64,000 nucleotides of DNA from Paramecium sonneborni (taxonomy: Eukaryota; Ciliophora; Oligohymenophorea; Peniculida; Parameciidae). Every line of letters starts with the position of its first letter. Positions within the stretch are counted from its first letter, which is position 1. The position numbers were made by a program, and so were the translations under genes. Under the pieces are notes generated by a model. That model made no database searches, was not told where the DNA came from, and saw nothing but the letters and a program-made list of their open reading frames with translations. Shown here piece after piece: positions 10,648 through 23,188 of this stretch. The stretch covers positions 346,577 to 410,576 of the forward strand of contig CAJJDN010000016.1 in NCBI GenBank assembly GCA_905182985.1, read 5' to 3'.

Positions 10648-12208
10648 TCATAAATATGGAAGTTAGAATTCTGATTGTTTAAAATGAGGCTAATAATATA
10701 ATTAAGTTATTTTTACAGTTTAATATTTTAGATCTTATTATGAATATGTTCTTCTCTTGGGATAAGTAGGCATATCATTCGAATTAAGAGAATCAGTATT
10801 TGTATGAGTTTGATGAATCATTCTTTAATAATAAATAGGAGTCAACTTACCAGATTGTTTTGATTATTAACTGGACAAAATAGATTTATCTAACAATATT
10901 TAAGTTGAATCTCTTGTAATATTTTTATATTACTAAAGTTTTCTTAATATAGATTTTGGTAAATGGTCTCCAGATTAATCTAAAATTTCATCTCTATCAT
11001 TCTTATCATTTTTTATTGTTGAAATGTTAGTGAAATTACATAAATTACCTTATAATTATTATTATTAAAATAAACTTAGTATTCCTTCCTCAAAACTTCT
11101 ACCTCCTGTATAATCAATAGATTATTGATTATCATTCATAAAATCAAATTGAATATCAAATTATTGTTTTGCTTTTTTAATAAATTTTGATTGCTAATTT
11201 TTTAATTATGATAAATCCTTTTATTTTTTACTCCTTGGTGAAAGTAATTAGTTTATTTTCTTATTCTTATTTTATATTTCATTAAATATTTTTTATCTAA
11301 CTTGATTATCTATCAAACTTAAATTTTTATGCCATTTCATATGATTTTGTTCTATTTTAGGTAAAGTCATCATTGAACTATTATGAGGTAAAGATTATCT
11401 TTTAATTCTCTTTTTTAACAATGACTCATCATCACCTTTCTTTTTAGTATCTTCTAATTTCTAATTCATTTATGTTATAAAATCTTATGTCTCCACATCC
11501 ACTTTTTAAATGCCTTCATAATCTTATTTTAATTCACTCAATTTTCTCCTTGCTTATTAAACTTATACATTATTTTCTTCATCTTCTATATCATCATATG
11601 GTAACTTCATTATTTCTTTAATCTTTTAAAATCTCTCTATCTTGCTTTTATTTTAATCATTAATCTATTGTATTAGTTCTTCTCTATTTGATACAAAACT
11701 TAAATGTGATATCAAACTCTTATAATATATTGGAAGATATCCTTCATCTAAGCTTTTTCTCACTCTCATTGCAACTTATGTAAATTCTATATTTTCAATA
11801 TCATATTAATTACATTCACCAACTTCTTAATCAAGAACTGATTTTTAAAACTCTTCCAAATCAATCCATTCTACTTTAATAATACTTTTATACTGCTTTT
11901 ATCTTCATCAATCTTTTCGAAAAGCATTCTTACTTAATTTCTATTTATGCTCATTCCACTCTTCACACAAATATCATACAATTTATCAATCGCTAATTTA
12001 TCTATTTATACTTTCTAATTTATAATACTTTCTTTCTTTTTATCCAAATTCTCAAATATAACTTACGCTCTTTCTTACTATTTGTTTTCCTCTGGTAAAT
12101 ACAAATAACTTGGCTTTACTTTTTAAGGAAATCTAAATATTACATTAAAATTTACCTCTTCTTATACCAATCTAAGATATCTGATGACTATAATTTAGAT
12201 CTTTTCAT
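10648..12208 (-). CDS. EF-hand-containing protein, 505 aa, 2 introns
   Basis: Introns of 23 and 20 nt leave 506 codons from ATG 12208. One EF-hand-like loop is visible near residue 100: LFEKIDEDKSIEWIDLEEF, with Asp at loop positions 1 and 3, Ser at 5 and Glu at 12. The Gly normally at position 6 is replaced. Downstream the protein is charged and low-complexity, with SLPHNSSMMTLPKIEQN and a Ser/Thr-rich C-terminus (KRRTYSQQD). It may be a calcium sensor or adaptor; the partner is unknown. The second intron falls inside the EF loop, which supports its removal because the loop forms only after splicing. Confidence 0.75.
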
Positions 12209-12451
12209 TTTTAGTTTTTTATTACTTTTTATTAATTAATTATATATATATATCAAAATTGAATTAATATTTTTATTAGTTGTATTTTTCTTTAGTAATC
12301 TTTTTTTAAGTAATTATTATGGAACTAATTAATTGATTAAATCATTTCTAATTATGAAGTTCTATTATATTTATAGGTGAAAAATACTATCAGGATTTAT
12401 GTAATAATTTGATGAAATTTAAGCAAAATTATATTTATTACATAAATAATT

Positions 12452-14683
12452 ATGAACAAATTTGAAGATGATTTGAAATATGCTTAAAAAGCCAATGGAA
12501 ATGAGTTTTTAAATTGGTTATAAAATGTTAGCTTTGAACTCATAAAATAAAGAGAATATTTATATGGATAAGAGTTTTTGAAATTCTAACATCTAGTATA
12601 TGAACTAATATTCAAATAAGATGGAATATTAAATAGTAGTTTTCGAACAACCTAAATGCGATTTGGATCTATAGAAGATACACTGTTTTTTATCAAAATA
12701 TTAAATACCCTTTCACCAAATGAACAATCATTCTATCAATCATTACCATCTGAATATCCTTATAATTCAGTTTAAATTGATATATTACCTGCTCATTTAC
12801 AATTATATTTAAAGGATCCTTCTATTGTTAATATGAATTCTTAATTTTAAACTTTTTAAGAAATTTTCTAAGACAACATTTTAGTTGAAAAAAATCAATT
12901 AAAATTTTGTGTTAGTCCTAAAATGATGTTTTGGATCTATTTATTAAATGGTGCTATTAATTTCAAAGAAAGTGCATTACATGCAACAGAAAACAGTTAA
13001 AAAATTCTTGATTGTGCATTTAGTAAATGCAAAAAGAAATTTAACACCAAAGACTTTTTACTAAAATAGTTAACTTTTAATCCTTACTTAATTTTAATAA
13101 GAAGAATTATTGAATTTATGGTTTAGTAAATTAAACCAGGTTATTCTATGTAAAATAATTAAAATAAACAAGTTATTATATTCACATTTAAATAAATGAT
13201 AATTTTATTATAAGAATATTCAGTGTATGAACATTTATATGTTTAAAAGTTACTTGATTTAAACCTAAATAATGAATAATAAAAATTGTTTTATAAAATT
13301 AAACCAAGTAGTGTTATATTAGATACACAAATGATGTTAGTCTATCTAACCATATTTTTTAATAATATGTATGGTTAAGATTTAGAAGCTACTTATTAAT
13401 AGTTTAAACATTTTATCAAAAGTACAGATATCTTAAACAAGCAAAGTCAAATTTAAACTAATAGAGGATTCTTTTTTGAATGTGGAAGATAAAAACAATA
13501 AATCACTTATTAATAAGGATTATATAAATTTTTATAAAATTCATTTGAATTATATCATAATGAAAGATAATGTAATTAAATCTCACTACTTTCACATTTA
13601 GCTACATATGTCCTATTTTTAAGATAAGAATTTGCAGCATATGAGATTTCTATATATAATTAGGTATTAATATTTGATTAAGCATTAATGTCTTGTTTAG
13701 TATCATAGAATGCAATATTAAATTATCTCTCTAAGCAATAAAATTTTTAATATAAAAGTAACAATCCAATAACTCGATTTATATTAACAGAACTCTAACC
13801 TATTTATTAAATACTCAAAAACAAATTTGGATAATGTCCTTAAGCAATTCTATTTAAATAATTTAAACCTTCAAATTTATTTAAACCATTAGAATAAAAA
13901 TTTAATTCTCTTGAATATTAAATAGACTTTCATTATAGAGAATTAAAACAGCATTAAAAGGAAATTAAAAATATATTGAGAGTATATTATCCATTTTACA
14001 CTAAATTATTAATGACAATACTAAAATGCATTAATAATTTAAGCTATATAAATGAATCTGAATATCAAGGCATAATGCATCTATTTACTTTTATATATTC
14101 ATAAAATTAAAATTCTTTTTTTTGTGATTTATTAAAGTTTTAGAATAATTAACCATATTAAATTCCTACTTATTCAGAAGTTAAGAATTTTTGTGATATC
14201 TATGTTAAAAATAGCAAAGAGGAAGAATTTTATATAAAACAAAATGAAAACATAGGAAAATGGATATAATAAATAATTATTTTACTAATGCAATTTTAAC
14301 AATAAAAGAACATAAAAAATGATATAATTGTATAATATTTAGGAGAATAATTCGGAATTGCATTATCTTCAATAAAAATAGTTCCAATGAGAAATTTAAG
14401 TCCGTCAAAGAGTACTGGAAGATTATCTAGAACAAAAGTGTAAATATAATTAGTTAAATTTAGTTAAATAAATTAATGGAAGGCTCCTTTAAGAGATTAT
14501 GAATTTTATTTTCTCTTTATTTTAATGTGGTATTTTAGTATATGCTTAGATAAATTACGAGGTTTAAAAAATAATGAATATCCTTTAACTTAATGGCCTA
14601 GAAAGCTAGTTTCACCTGTAAATCTTTTAATTGTGTCAATTTTAACATACATTATCATAACCTTAATTTTCATGATCATTTGA
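12452..14683 (+). CDS. Orphan protein with C-terminal membrane segment, 743 aa
   Basis: An intronless frame of 743 codons plus TGA. I do not recognise a family. It is mostly helical and rich in Gln, Leu, Phe and Ile, with recurring hydrophobic patches such as MMFWIYLLNGAINF and LLMTILKCINNLSYI. A hydrophobic stretch YFLFILMWYFSICLDKL lies at about 660-680. The last 25 residues are strongly hydrophobic (LLIVSILTYIIITLIFMII), which resembles a tail anchor. Codon use, with abundant TAA/TAG for Gln, is normal for the region. Its 3' neighbour is convergent at 112 bp. It could be a large ciliate-specific membrane-associated protein. Confidence 0.75.
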
Positions 14684-14795
14684 CCTATATTTGTTTACAT
14701 TTATAATTTTAAATTAATAATCACTTTAATTTGTATGAGCGAATAAACTGTCAGTTCAACAGCAAAAAATATATAAAATATTGAAACAAAATAAT

Positions 14796-15266
14796 TCACT
14801 TATGCTGCTAATGAGTTGAATTCCTTTGTTTCTATAACTAGAGCTTAAATCCATTTAATATCATGGACATATTATCAATCATATTCATCACTTACTGGCA
14901 CTATTCTAGTTTTTTCATTATTTCTATAAATTCTTTCTCAGAAAGTGGTCCATTCCTATCTTTGCTTTTTTTCTTTAACTTTTTGGCTTTTTAAATCTTC
15001 TTCGAACATTAAATATCTCCTTCTTCATCAAAAGGACATTTCTTTTCATCGTTAACATATTTCAAATCTCCAAAATCTACATCAAAAGATTAGTCATTTT
15101 CATTTTAGAAGCAATCATCTTGAATTGAAGGTTCAGGACTTTGCATTCTAAATAAAGATTTATTGAAATTCAATTTAGAAAGGTATTGATGACATTCTTC
15201 TGAGATTATATCATTATTTTCTTAAGGCTAAGGTAAATTGTCATATAAGAATGCGCTGATATCCAT
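14796..15266 (-). CDS. Hydrophilic protein with basic patch, 156 aa
   Basis: An intronless frame of 157 codons. The N-terminal part is acidic (QSFDVDFGDLKYVNDEKKC). It is followed by a strongly basic patch KKIQKAKKLKKKSKDRNGPL (about residues 93-112) and a helical tail KEFIEIMKKLEQCQQVMNMI. The basic patch followed by a predicted helix could be a DNA- or RNA-binding element, but no named domain is recognised. The opposite strand also has an open frame over part of this DNA; the minus frame is preferred for composition. Confidence 0.6.
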
Positions 15267-16385
15267 TAAGAGATTTAATAAAAAAATATAAATTATCAAT
15301 TGAAAGATATTCAAAATCAGCTTTTATGATGACTAAGTTGATTTAATTATTAAATCTTTATTTGAACTATTTCCGATAATTAGATAATTAGATGCGTATT
15401 AATTCTAAAATTAAACAATTTCTTCAAATTTAATAGTAAAGCATCTTGATATAAGAACTCTATTTAAAATATATATACGTGTAAGTTTTATTTATTATTA
15501 TTATAATAATTCTAAATTATGTCATAATTGCATCAATTATTTTTAAAAAACACTCTTTAATGAGCGAACATAAAATATTTAACCTTACTATATTTTTCAT
15601 TTTTTATTTCTATGAAAAAAGTAAATAAATATTATTTAAACATCTTTCGTATAAATAAAGCAATTTATTATATAAATGAATTTTTATTATACAATGAGAA
15701 AAGATATTCAAAATTTAGATTAATTTTTATCTTTAAAAATAAAAAAAATGGTAATTATTTCAAAATAAAGAAAAAATTTTTTGATTGGCAAATTAAAAGA
15801 TCAATTAGATGACTATTCTAGTTATAATTGGAGAATTAAAATTTTTATTTTTTTCTCAATCCTCAGATATTTTTTATTAATTGCTATTAATTGTTTATTA
15901 ATTAAATAAACTTTTTATAAAAACTTTAAGTCCAAATAAACCTCCATTAAATCATAAATTTTTTAATTTTTTATTAATTAAAAGCTTAGAGAATAAGGTA
16001 TTCATAAGGAATAAGAGATATTTAGAAATAAATGATTAATATTCTTCGAAATCAATATATCTATATTTGAAGGTTTTTATTCTCAAAATAGAAATGTTGT
16101 ATTGATTTAAAATTTTGTATTATTAAACTCTAAGATTGTTAGAGAAATGAAATTATTAAATTAATGAATAATCAGATGAATATATTTATGAACGTTAAAT
16201 GAATATATATTAGTATATTGATTTTATTTTATAAAACATATTACATCCAAAAACCTTTATAATGTAAGAAATAAAATAACAAAAGGATTGTGTCTAAGAC
16301 TTTCAGTCATATAAGAAATCGACCTTAATCAGGGATCATTTATGATACTAAAAAACTTGAGAAAGTGTCTCCAAATGGTTTAAAG
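15267..16385. other. AT-rich intergenic region, mostly inside a duplicated block
   Basis: No supportable gene. A 66-codon frame at 15612-15812 (copy at 16664-16864) contains no TAA/TAG glutamine codon, unlike real genes here, and is Lys/Asn/Ile-rich, so it is probably chance. The DNA from 15509 is repeated after the N at 16560. Confidence 0.4.
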
Positions 16386-17611
16386 ATGATGATTCCTGGA
16401 GTAGGTGAATTGAATGACTTAGATAAATTTGTATTGAAACCATCCCCTAATAAATTTAGAACACTATCTACAAGAAAAACTAATGTAATTAATGATAGTT
16501 CAGTTACACAAAGCAAAACTAATCATACAGAAATCGTAAAGTATTTATTTCAACTATATNATTCTAAATTATGTCATAATTGCATCAATTATTTTTAAAA
16601 AACACTCTTTAATGAGCGAACATAAAATATTTAACCTTACTATATTTTTCATTTTTTATTTCTATGAAAAAAGTAAATAAATATTATTTAAACATCTTTC
16701 GTATAAATAAAGCAATTTATTATATAAATGAATTTTTATTATACAATGAGAAAAGATATTCAAAATTTAGATTAATTTTTATCTTTAAAAATAAAAAAAA
16801 TGGTAATTATTTCAAAATAAAGAAAAAATTTTTTGATTGGCAAATTAAAAGATCAATTAGATGACTATTCTAGTTATAATTGGAGAATTAAAATTTTTAT
16901 TTTTTTCTCAATCCTCAGATATTTTTTATTAATTGCTATTAATTGTTTATTAATTAAATAAACTTTTTATAAAAACTTTAAGTCCAAATAAACCTCCATT
17001 AAATCATAAATTTTTTAATTTTTTATTAATTAAAAGCTTAGAGAATAAGGTATTCATAAGGAATAAGAGATATTTAGAAATAAATGATTAATATTCTTCG
17101 AAATCAATATATCTATATTTGAAGGTTTTTATTCTCAAAATAGAAATGTTGTATTGATTTAAAATTTTGTATTATTAAACTCTAAGATTGTTAGAGAAAT
17201 GAAATTATTAAATTAATGAATAATCAGATGAATATATTTATGAACGTTAAATGAATATATATTAGTATATTGATTTTATTTTATAAAACATATTACATCC
17301 AAAAACCTTTATAATGTAAGAAATAAAATAACAAAAGGATTGTGTCTAAGACTTTCAGTCATATAAGAAATCGACCTTAATCAGGGATCATTTATGATAC
17401 TAAAAAACTTGAGAAAGTGTCTCCAAATGGTTTAAAGATGATGATTCCTGGAGTAGGTGAATTGAATGACTTAGATAAATTTGTATTGAAACCATCCCCT
17501 AATAAATTTAGAACACTATCTACAAGAAAAACAAATGTAATTAATGATAGTTCAGTTACACAAAGCAAAACTAATCATACAGAAATCGTAAAGTATTTAT
17601 TTCAACTATAT
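15509..17611. repeat. Direct repeat of 1051 bp around a single N (pair 1)
   Basis: Bases 15509-16559 recur as 16561-17611, separated only by N at 16560 (offset 1052). I noticed one difference, T at 16481 versus A at 17533, which is synonymous in the gene that begins there. Best explained as two contigs that overlap but were joined with a one-base gap instead of being merged. Confidence 0.9.
16386..16559 (+). pseudogene. Truncated false copy of the coiled-coil gene start
   Basis: The same MMIPGVGELNDLDKFVLKPS start as the full gene at 17438, cut off at the N. It ends inside the first intron of the intact copy, so any protein predicted across the N is an artefact. Confidence 0.85.
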
Positions 17612-19617
17612 ATAAAGAAATTCACCAGTTGTTTAAGACTTAAGTAAAAAGATTCCATTAAATATGGCTAAAGATAAAGTAATAAATTAAATATATATAA
17701 ATAGGATGATTTATATGCAGAAACTGTGTATTTGAAGGATATTATAAATAAGTTAACTTAAGAAAATTATGATCTAAAAGCAAAAATGAGATTTTTAAAT
17801 AAAAATACTGAGAGGATGTAAACAGTTGTACAAAATGTAGGAGGATATTTATAATAAAAATACGTTGCTGATAAACAAGATTTAGCATTGATGACTAAAT
17901 TAGGAATTAGTGAAGTATGTAATATTATTTTATACTTTATATAGAATCTATTGACAATAACTTTAAAGAAATAAATTAAAGAATTACGAAGCATGATTAA
18001 ATAATAGAATGAAGAAATCTAAAATTTAAAACATGATATAAAATATACTAAAATATAAGAAATGGAGAAGGAAATTAATGTATTTTAAGAGGAAACACTT
18101 AGATTAAGAACTCTATTAGAATAATCTTAAAGAAATGAATAAATAATTCAAATGACACATGATTTTAATTAATTTGAGGAGAAATTCTATATTTAAATGC
18201 AAATTATTAATTCTCTTAAATAAGAAAACACATTCTATTAAGGTTAAATAGCAATTGAATAAGAAGAAAAGTTTAAACTGTAAAATCAAATTGATACAGA
18301 TTAGAAAGTTCTAAATAAATAAAAATAGATAATAGATGATCTTTAATAAACTCTTAAAGATAAATTAGCTTATATTGATGGACTTTAGTCAGAATTAGAT
18401 GCATATAAAGATACAAATTAGAATCTTATTTAAAAAGCTAATAAATTAGATAATAATTAATTAAGAATAATAGGATTAGTTAAAATTGAATAAGATTTAA
18501 GAAAAGAGCTTTAATAGAAAACAAGAGATATTGAATATTTAGATAAAACAACAACTGAGTTGAAATAAAAATTAAATGAAAAATCATCGATGGAAGCAAA
18601 GATAAAGGATTAATTATAAGAAGAATTGAAGAAACTTAAATTAGCATATGAAGAATTGGATGAAAAATATAAACATTTATTATTAATAAATGCTTAATCA
18701 AGATTAAAGGAAACTGCTCCTTCTATTTAGAATAGGTAAGCTCCAACTGCAGCTACTCTTAATATAAAGACTTAGAGACCATTAAATTAAAATAATACTC
18801 CAGATAGTATCAATTAAGATAAAAATTAATAATAATAAAAATTTAAGGTTATTAAAAAAGAAGATGTAGAACATTTAGGATTAGAATTAAATTATAGATT
18901 GAGAACTAAAAAAATAACTTTACCAGATGCAATTGAAAGATATTTATTTGATAATAAAAATAAAAAGACAGGAGAAATAAAATTAAAAGAAATATCAGAA
19001 AGATTATAAAGAGAACCTTTTTTATTACTTGATGAAGATTCAGCTTTATTAGTTGCCAGATATCTTACTGAAGATAATTCTTAAGAATTTGTAGTCTATA
19101 ATGATTAATTAACATAATCTACAACTATTGTTAGAAGCATCTTATCAAAATTGGTAGGCACTTTTGAAATTTTAACTACAGATATTGAAACTTAAAAAAC
19201 AAAAGAAATAACTTAAGTAAACTTTTATTGAAATTTTTAGGTTATTAGCAAGTATAAAAATAGTTTAAAATAATATTTTGATTAATTGCCAAGTAAATAT
19301 GAAGGATTATTAGAAAGAAAATAAATTATTGAAACATTTGAATATATGGATATTGATTTAACTTCTGAATAGTATGATTTTCTATTTTTGAAATTATTCT
19401 CATATTCTAATAATACTTAGATATTTCCTTATATTAGAATTTTTGAGATTTTCTAAGAAATTTAGATAGAGAGAAGTAAATAATCTAAATAATAAGAATA
19501 GTTGATAGTGATAAGAAGAAGAAATCAAGGAAAAAAGATTTTAAAGATTAAGCTGAAAATAAAAATAAAAAAGTAGAAATATTTACAAGAAGACAATCTA
19601 TGGAATTAGCGAATTGA
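17438..19617 (+). CDS. Long coiled-coil protein with C-terminal EF-hand-like region, about 682 aa, 5 introns
   Basis: Introns of 25, 26, 30, 24 and 26 nt leave 683 codons from ATG 17438. Residues about 60-430 are nearly continuous Gln/Lys/Glu heptads. A Pro/Gln/Asn linker follows (TQRPLNQNNTPDSINQ), then a globular C-terminal region with LELNYRLRTKKITLPDAIER and an EF-hand-like LFDNKNKKTGEIKLKEISE loop. The last exon is basic (DKKKKSRKKDFKDQAE). The frame remains open about 90 nt upstream of the chosen ATG without another ATG, so a further 5' exon is possible. Likely a cytoskeletal or basal-body type protein; no family name is assigned. Confidence 0.75.
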
Positions 19618-19662
19618 ATAAATTTGTATTAATTTTTAATTTATTGTTTTTAAAATAAGAAA

Positions 19663-22280
19663 TCAAATTATTTCTGATAACTATTCAGTTAGTTTATCAA
19701 AATACAAACATCTTTCATTTTCATTAATATATTCCCATTCTTGCCAAAAATTATCAAAATATATTCTAACAAAACCTATTTTACTATCTAATTCAAATTA
19801 TCCTAAACCTTTGAAATATTGATTAATCTATAATGGCGAAATTTATTAACTATCTTTAATAATCTAATAATGATATGATAATGAATTTTCATGTTTGCAC
19901 ATAGAATCTAATCTATTTGTTGGTAATTTAAAATAAACTAAAGAAAGAGTCAGATTTCTAAAAAAACAAAATTCTTCAATATCTTTACTTAAAACAGTCA
20001 ATAGATCTTTGGCAGCACTTTATGATAACTTAAAATCATTATCCTCAATTTTAATTTAATATTTATCATCAAATAACTTTTCTGCAATAAATAGTTAAAA
20101 CTATCCTTTTCCTAAACTTAATTATACCCAGCCAAAGACATCTTATTAAATTAATTAATCTTATTATTCAGGAATATTAAATGAAATTAATGATAAAGGA
20201 TAGTTTATTTTAAGTTAGTTTAATTTTAATACAACATTTATAAATCTATCCTCTTCAATTTGTATTGTATACAATCCAAATATAGCAGGTAATAATGTAT
20301 TACCATTTTTAGATTTAATATATTCAGTTTGATAACGCTTACAAATATTCATTAATCCTCCACCCTTTGTTAAGAGTAGTTTGTGTTATTTAGAAATTAT
20401 TTCTATTGTAAAATAATTATCATAAGTTAAAAATATCGGTCCAAAAGATTATGGTAATTTAGTATTGAGTAATCTTTTTGTATTTTATTCAATTCTTAAA
20501 CTAGTCCTAAGTTGATTTAAATCAATATTTAACATCTAACTAAAAAGATAAATAAGAGTATTGCTTGCATAACTATAACAATTTATAACCCTTTTATAAC
20601 TAATTTCATTAACATAATCTTTTAAACACAGATTCTAATAATATAAAAGATATAATGATACATTAAAATTCTTATATTTTTAATCTAGATCTTTATAATC
20701 ATCTTACAAATATAATGAGTATTTTGTAATATGAGTAAAATTAAATGGTTTAAGATTTTTAAAGGATGATTAATTATTTTGAATGCATTGATTAATAGCA
20801 CTTTTAATAGATAATAATATTATAAATAGTTCTTAATTACTTTTGATCAATTTAGTTTGAAATCCACTTCCTATTGCAGATGTAATTGTAATATCTTATG
20901 ATATTTAATTTTCATTAAGCCCTTGTTTAACTGTATATCTAAGTTTCTTATTATTATTACATACACTTATTTCAAGTCCTGAGTCTAAACTCATTTATTC
21001 AATGCCATCGAACTATTAGAAATTAATTGATACATTTGATTTTTGTAAAAGTTTATCCTTTAATTTACAATTTTAGTTAGTTTTTTTATTTCCGATGAGC
21101 ATATTGTATAAATACTTTTTGACAATAGGATCATTTATTCTAATCAAAAAGAGTAATATTCCACCTAAAGGATAAATAATTGGAAAAAAATAATAATGAT
21201 AATCTTGAACTGAAAACAATTAACTCCAAAATATAAGACATGATGGAATCATATAAGTTACAAGAAATACTGTAGTATAGAGTGTATTAACAATTTTGAA
21301 TTATTTATGATATTTCTAATGAAATTTTTCTGAATCTTTATTATATAGAGTCGTTTTGAATATTGACTTTTCAATGGCTATGAAAAAGAGTAATATTAAA
21401 ACACTTATTGCGATGAGTGCTAAAATAGCACTCAAAGATTTAGACATCTATTATGCTAATGATAAACCACAAACTCCAACAAAGCTAATTACTTAGTATT
21501 TATACTTTATTTTAACATCATTTATGATGAATATTGTTAAAGTAAATAAAAATGAAAATATGAAAGAGGATATTTCCATGTATTTAAAGTATTTACTAAA
21601 ATTATAGTTCTATCTTTTGAGTGAACAGTATAAATTTATTGGAAAATAAACATTATAGAGTATATATTCAGAGGAGAAAAATATTTCAATAAAACCTAGA
21701 AATGAGCAAAAACTAGTAGATATTTAAAAGGCACCACCAATTGAACTATCTTATGTTTCAATGTAAAATTAAGCAAAAAACATTAGAAATGTTATTATCT
21801 AATAAAATTGTTTCAATACAATTTATGCTATGGTCATTCTTTAAATAATGCTCCCTGGATTTTTACTTAATCTTGGTGTTTTGAAGAATGTCCATAAAAT
21901 TAAAGCACACCCAGTCATCGATAAAAGGCATAAAATTATCACAAATATTCTTGCTATCAATTTTTCTGATTATTACATTAATTCATATATGATTTTGAAT
22001 GTAGAATATTTCAATATAAAAATCAAAATAAAAAATTGTAAAAATTACATATTATCATTAAAAAATGTCTAAGATCTGCAAGATATACATTTTCATCTTT
22101 TCCATCTCCATTAGTTTCAGTGCAATATTTGAAATAAAATCTTAATAAAGTTAAAGTTTTAGTAAAATAATAGCTTATAAATAGATTGTTCATGGTACCT
22201 TCCTTAAATGAATCGTAATGCAGAATTAGAATATAAAAAATAACATTTTTCTGGAGCAATTCGTTTTGATATTGATTCAT
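19663..22280 (-). CDS. GPCR-PIPK-type fusion: 7TM domain plus phosphatidylinositol phosphate kinase-like domain, 865 aa, 1 intron
   Basis: A 20-nt intron leaves 866 codons. Residues about 75-340 contain a series of hydrophobic helices (FLQFFILIFILKYSTF, ARIFVIILCLLSMTGCALIL, FYQIITFLMFFAQFYI, SSFIFSFLFTLTIFII, VFLVTYMIPSCLIFW, FPIIYPLGGILLFLI), consistent with seven TM segments. The C-terminal 450 residues resemble PIP kinases: YFTIEIISKQHKLLL, the LLPAIFGLYTIQ motif, a FINVVLKLN strand, LSLGKGQFQLFIAEKLFDD, and DLLTVLSKDIEEFCFFRNL. Catalytic features look lost: the IIK lysine is replaced by Glu (FTIEI) and the MDYSLL motif reads NLTLSLV. The architecture matches RpkA-type receptors known from Dictyostelium and oomycetes. 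Confidence 0.65.
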
Positions 22281-22695
22281 TCTAAAAAATATAGAGAATC
22301 AAAATAAAGGAAAGAAAGGAGATTAAGTTTTAGATGCTAGACCAAGTGCAAGATTTAATGGAGAAGTACCTGAACCAAGACTTGGATTATCAAGTGGTCA
22401 TATGCCTTATTCTACTTCATTAGCTTTTAGTTAATTAATTGATTAAAAAACAGGATTAATGAAAAATATATAATTATTTAATTAAAGATATATTTAGCTA
22501 GAAGAAATCAAAGAAATATTAAATAATCTTAATATTGATGTTAATAGAAATATTGTATGTTTATGTGGATCAGGTGTTACTGCAGCTATTATTTATGTTG
22601 CATTAGAAAAGATAGGATTAAAAAATATATCATTATATGATGGAAGTTGGAGTGAGTATGCTGCCACAAAAGATGTTGAAATCTAAAAGAAATGA
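22276..22695 (+). pseudogene. Headless rhodanese / mercaptopyruvate sulfurtransferase, C-terminal domain only
   Basis: The frame reads VLDARPSARFNGEVPEPR, SGHMPYSTSLAF and the active-site loop VCLCGSGVTAAI, ending LYDGSWSEYAA and TGA 22693-22695. This is the second, catalytic rhodanese domain of TST/MPST enzymes; the loop Cys is present. The N-terminal domain and any ATG are missing: an in-frame TGA lies at 22273-22275 and the divergent GPCR-PIPK gene starts at 22280. Either the 5' half was lost, making this a pseudogene, or the assembly is chimeric at about 22280. Alternative splicing from upstream ATGs did not give a workable frame by eye. Confidence 0.65.
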
Positions 22696-22720
22696 ATTTA
22701 TAATATATTTAATAAATTTA

Positions 22721-23188
22721 ATGAGAATATTTAAATAAGCATTTGAAAGTATTCAAGGAAAAAAAGGAGAAGATGAAAATAAATCAGGTTCTAAAGGATC
22801 ATTCTATATTGAAGAATAATTTATGACTCCAGAGTTTCTATATAAACAAAACCATAAAGAAGTTTAATAAGGAACTTAAAAGAAAATAAATTTAACGAAA
22901 TAATTTTTTTTAACAATGTCAACCATGGAGAATAAATTTAATTTATCTCCAATTAAATAAATCAATATGGTTGATTAATTAGTAGGAATGTATTAAGAAT
23001 GTGTACAATAATATGATACTTAAATGGATCCTATTAAATATTATTTTTTAGATAAAATTAGAAATATAGTTTAATAAGCTGATAAATTTACATAAAGAGA
23101 ACCAAGATCATTGTAATCTTCAGACAGAAAAATGTAATCTAATTATAATAATTATTAGTCAATAACCAATCTAGATTATGAGTAATGA
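22721..23188 (+). CDS. Hydrophilic protein, 155 aa, possibly 5' part of a frameshifted gene
   Basis: From ATG 22721 an uninterrupted frame of 156 codons reads a Gln/Lys-rich protein with IEEQFMTPEFLYKQNHKE and MVDQLVGMYQECVQQYDTQM. It ends DYEQ-TGA at 23186-23188. The next ORF begins at ATG 23178 in another frame, overlapping by 11 nt, and has similar composition. One gene broken by a single-base error or real frameshift is as likely as two genes. No domain is recognised. Confidence 0.5.

Noticed and set aside
15612..15812. 66-aa ORF, present twice
   Set aside because: Contains no TAA/TAG glutamine codons and has junk-like Lys/Asn/Ile composition; it lies in a duplicated intergenic block.
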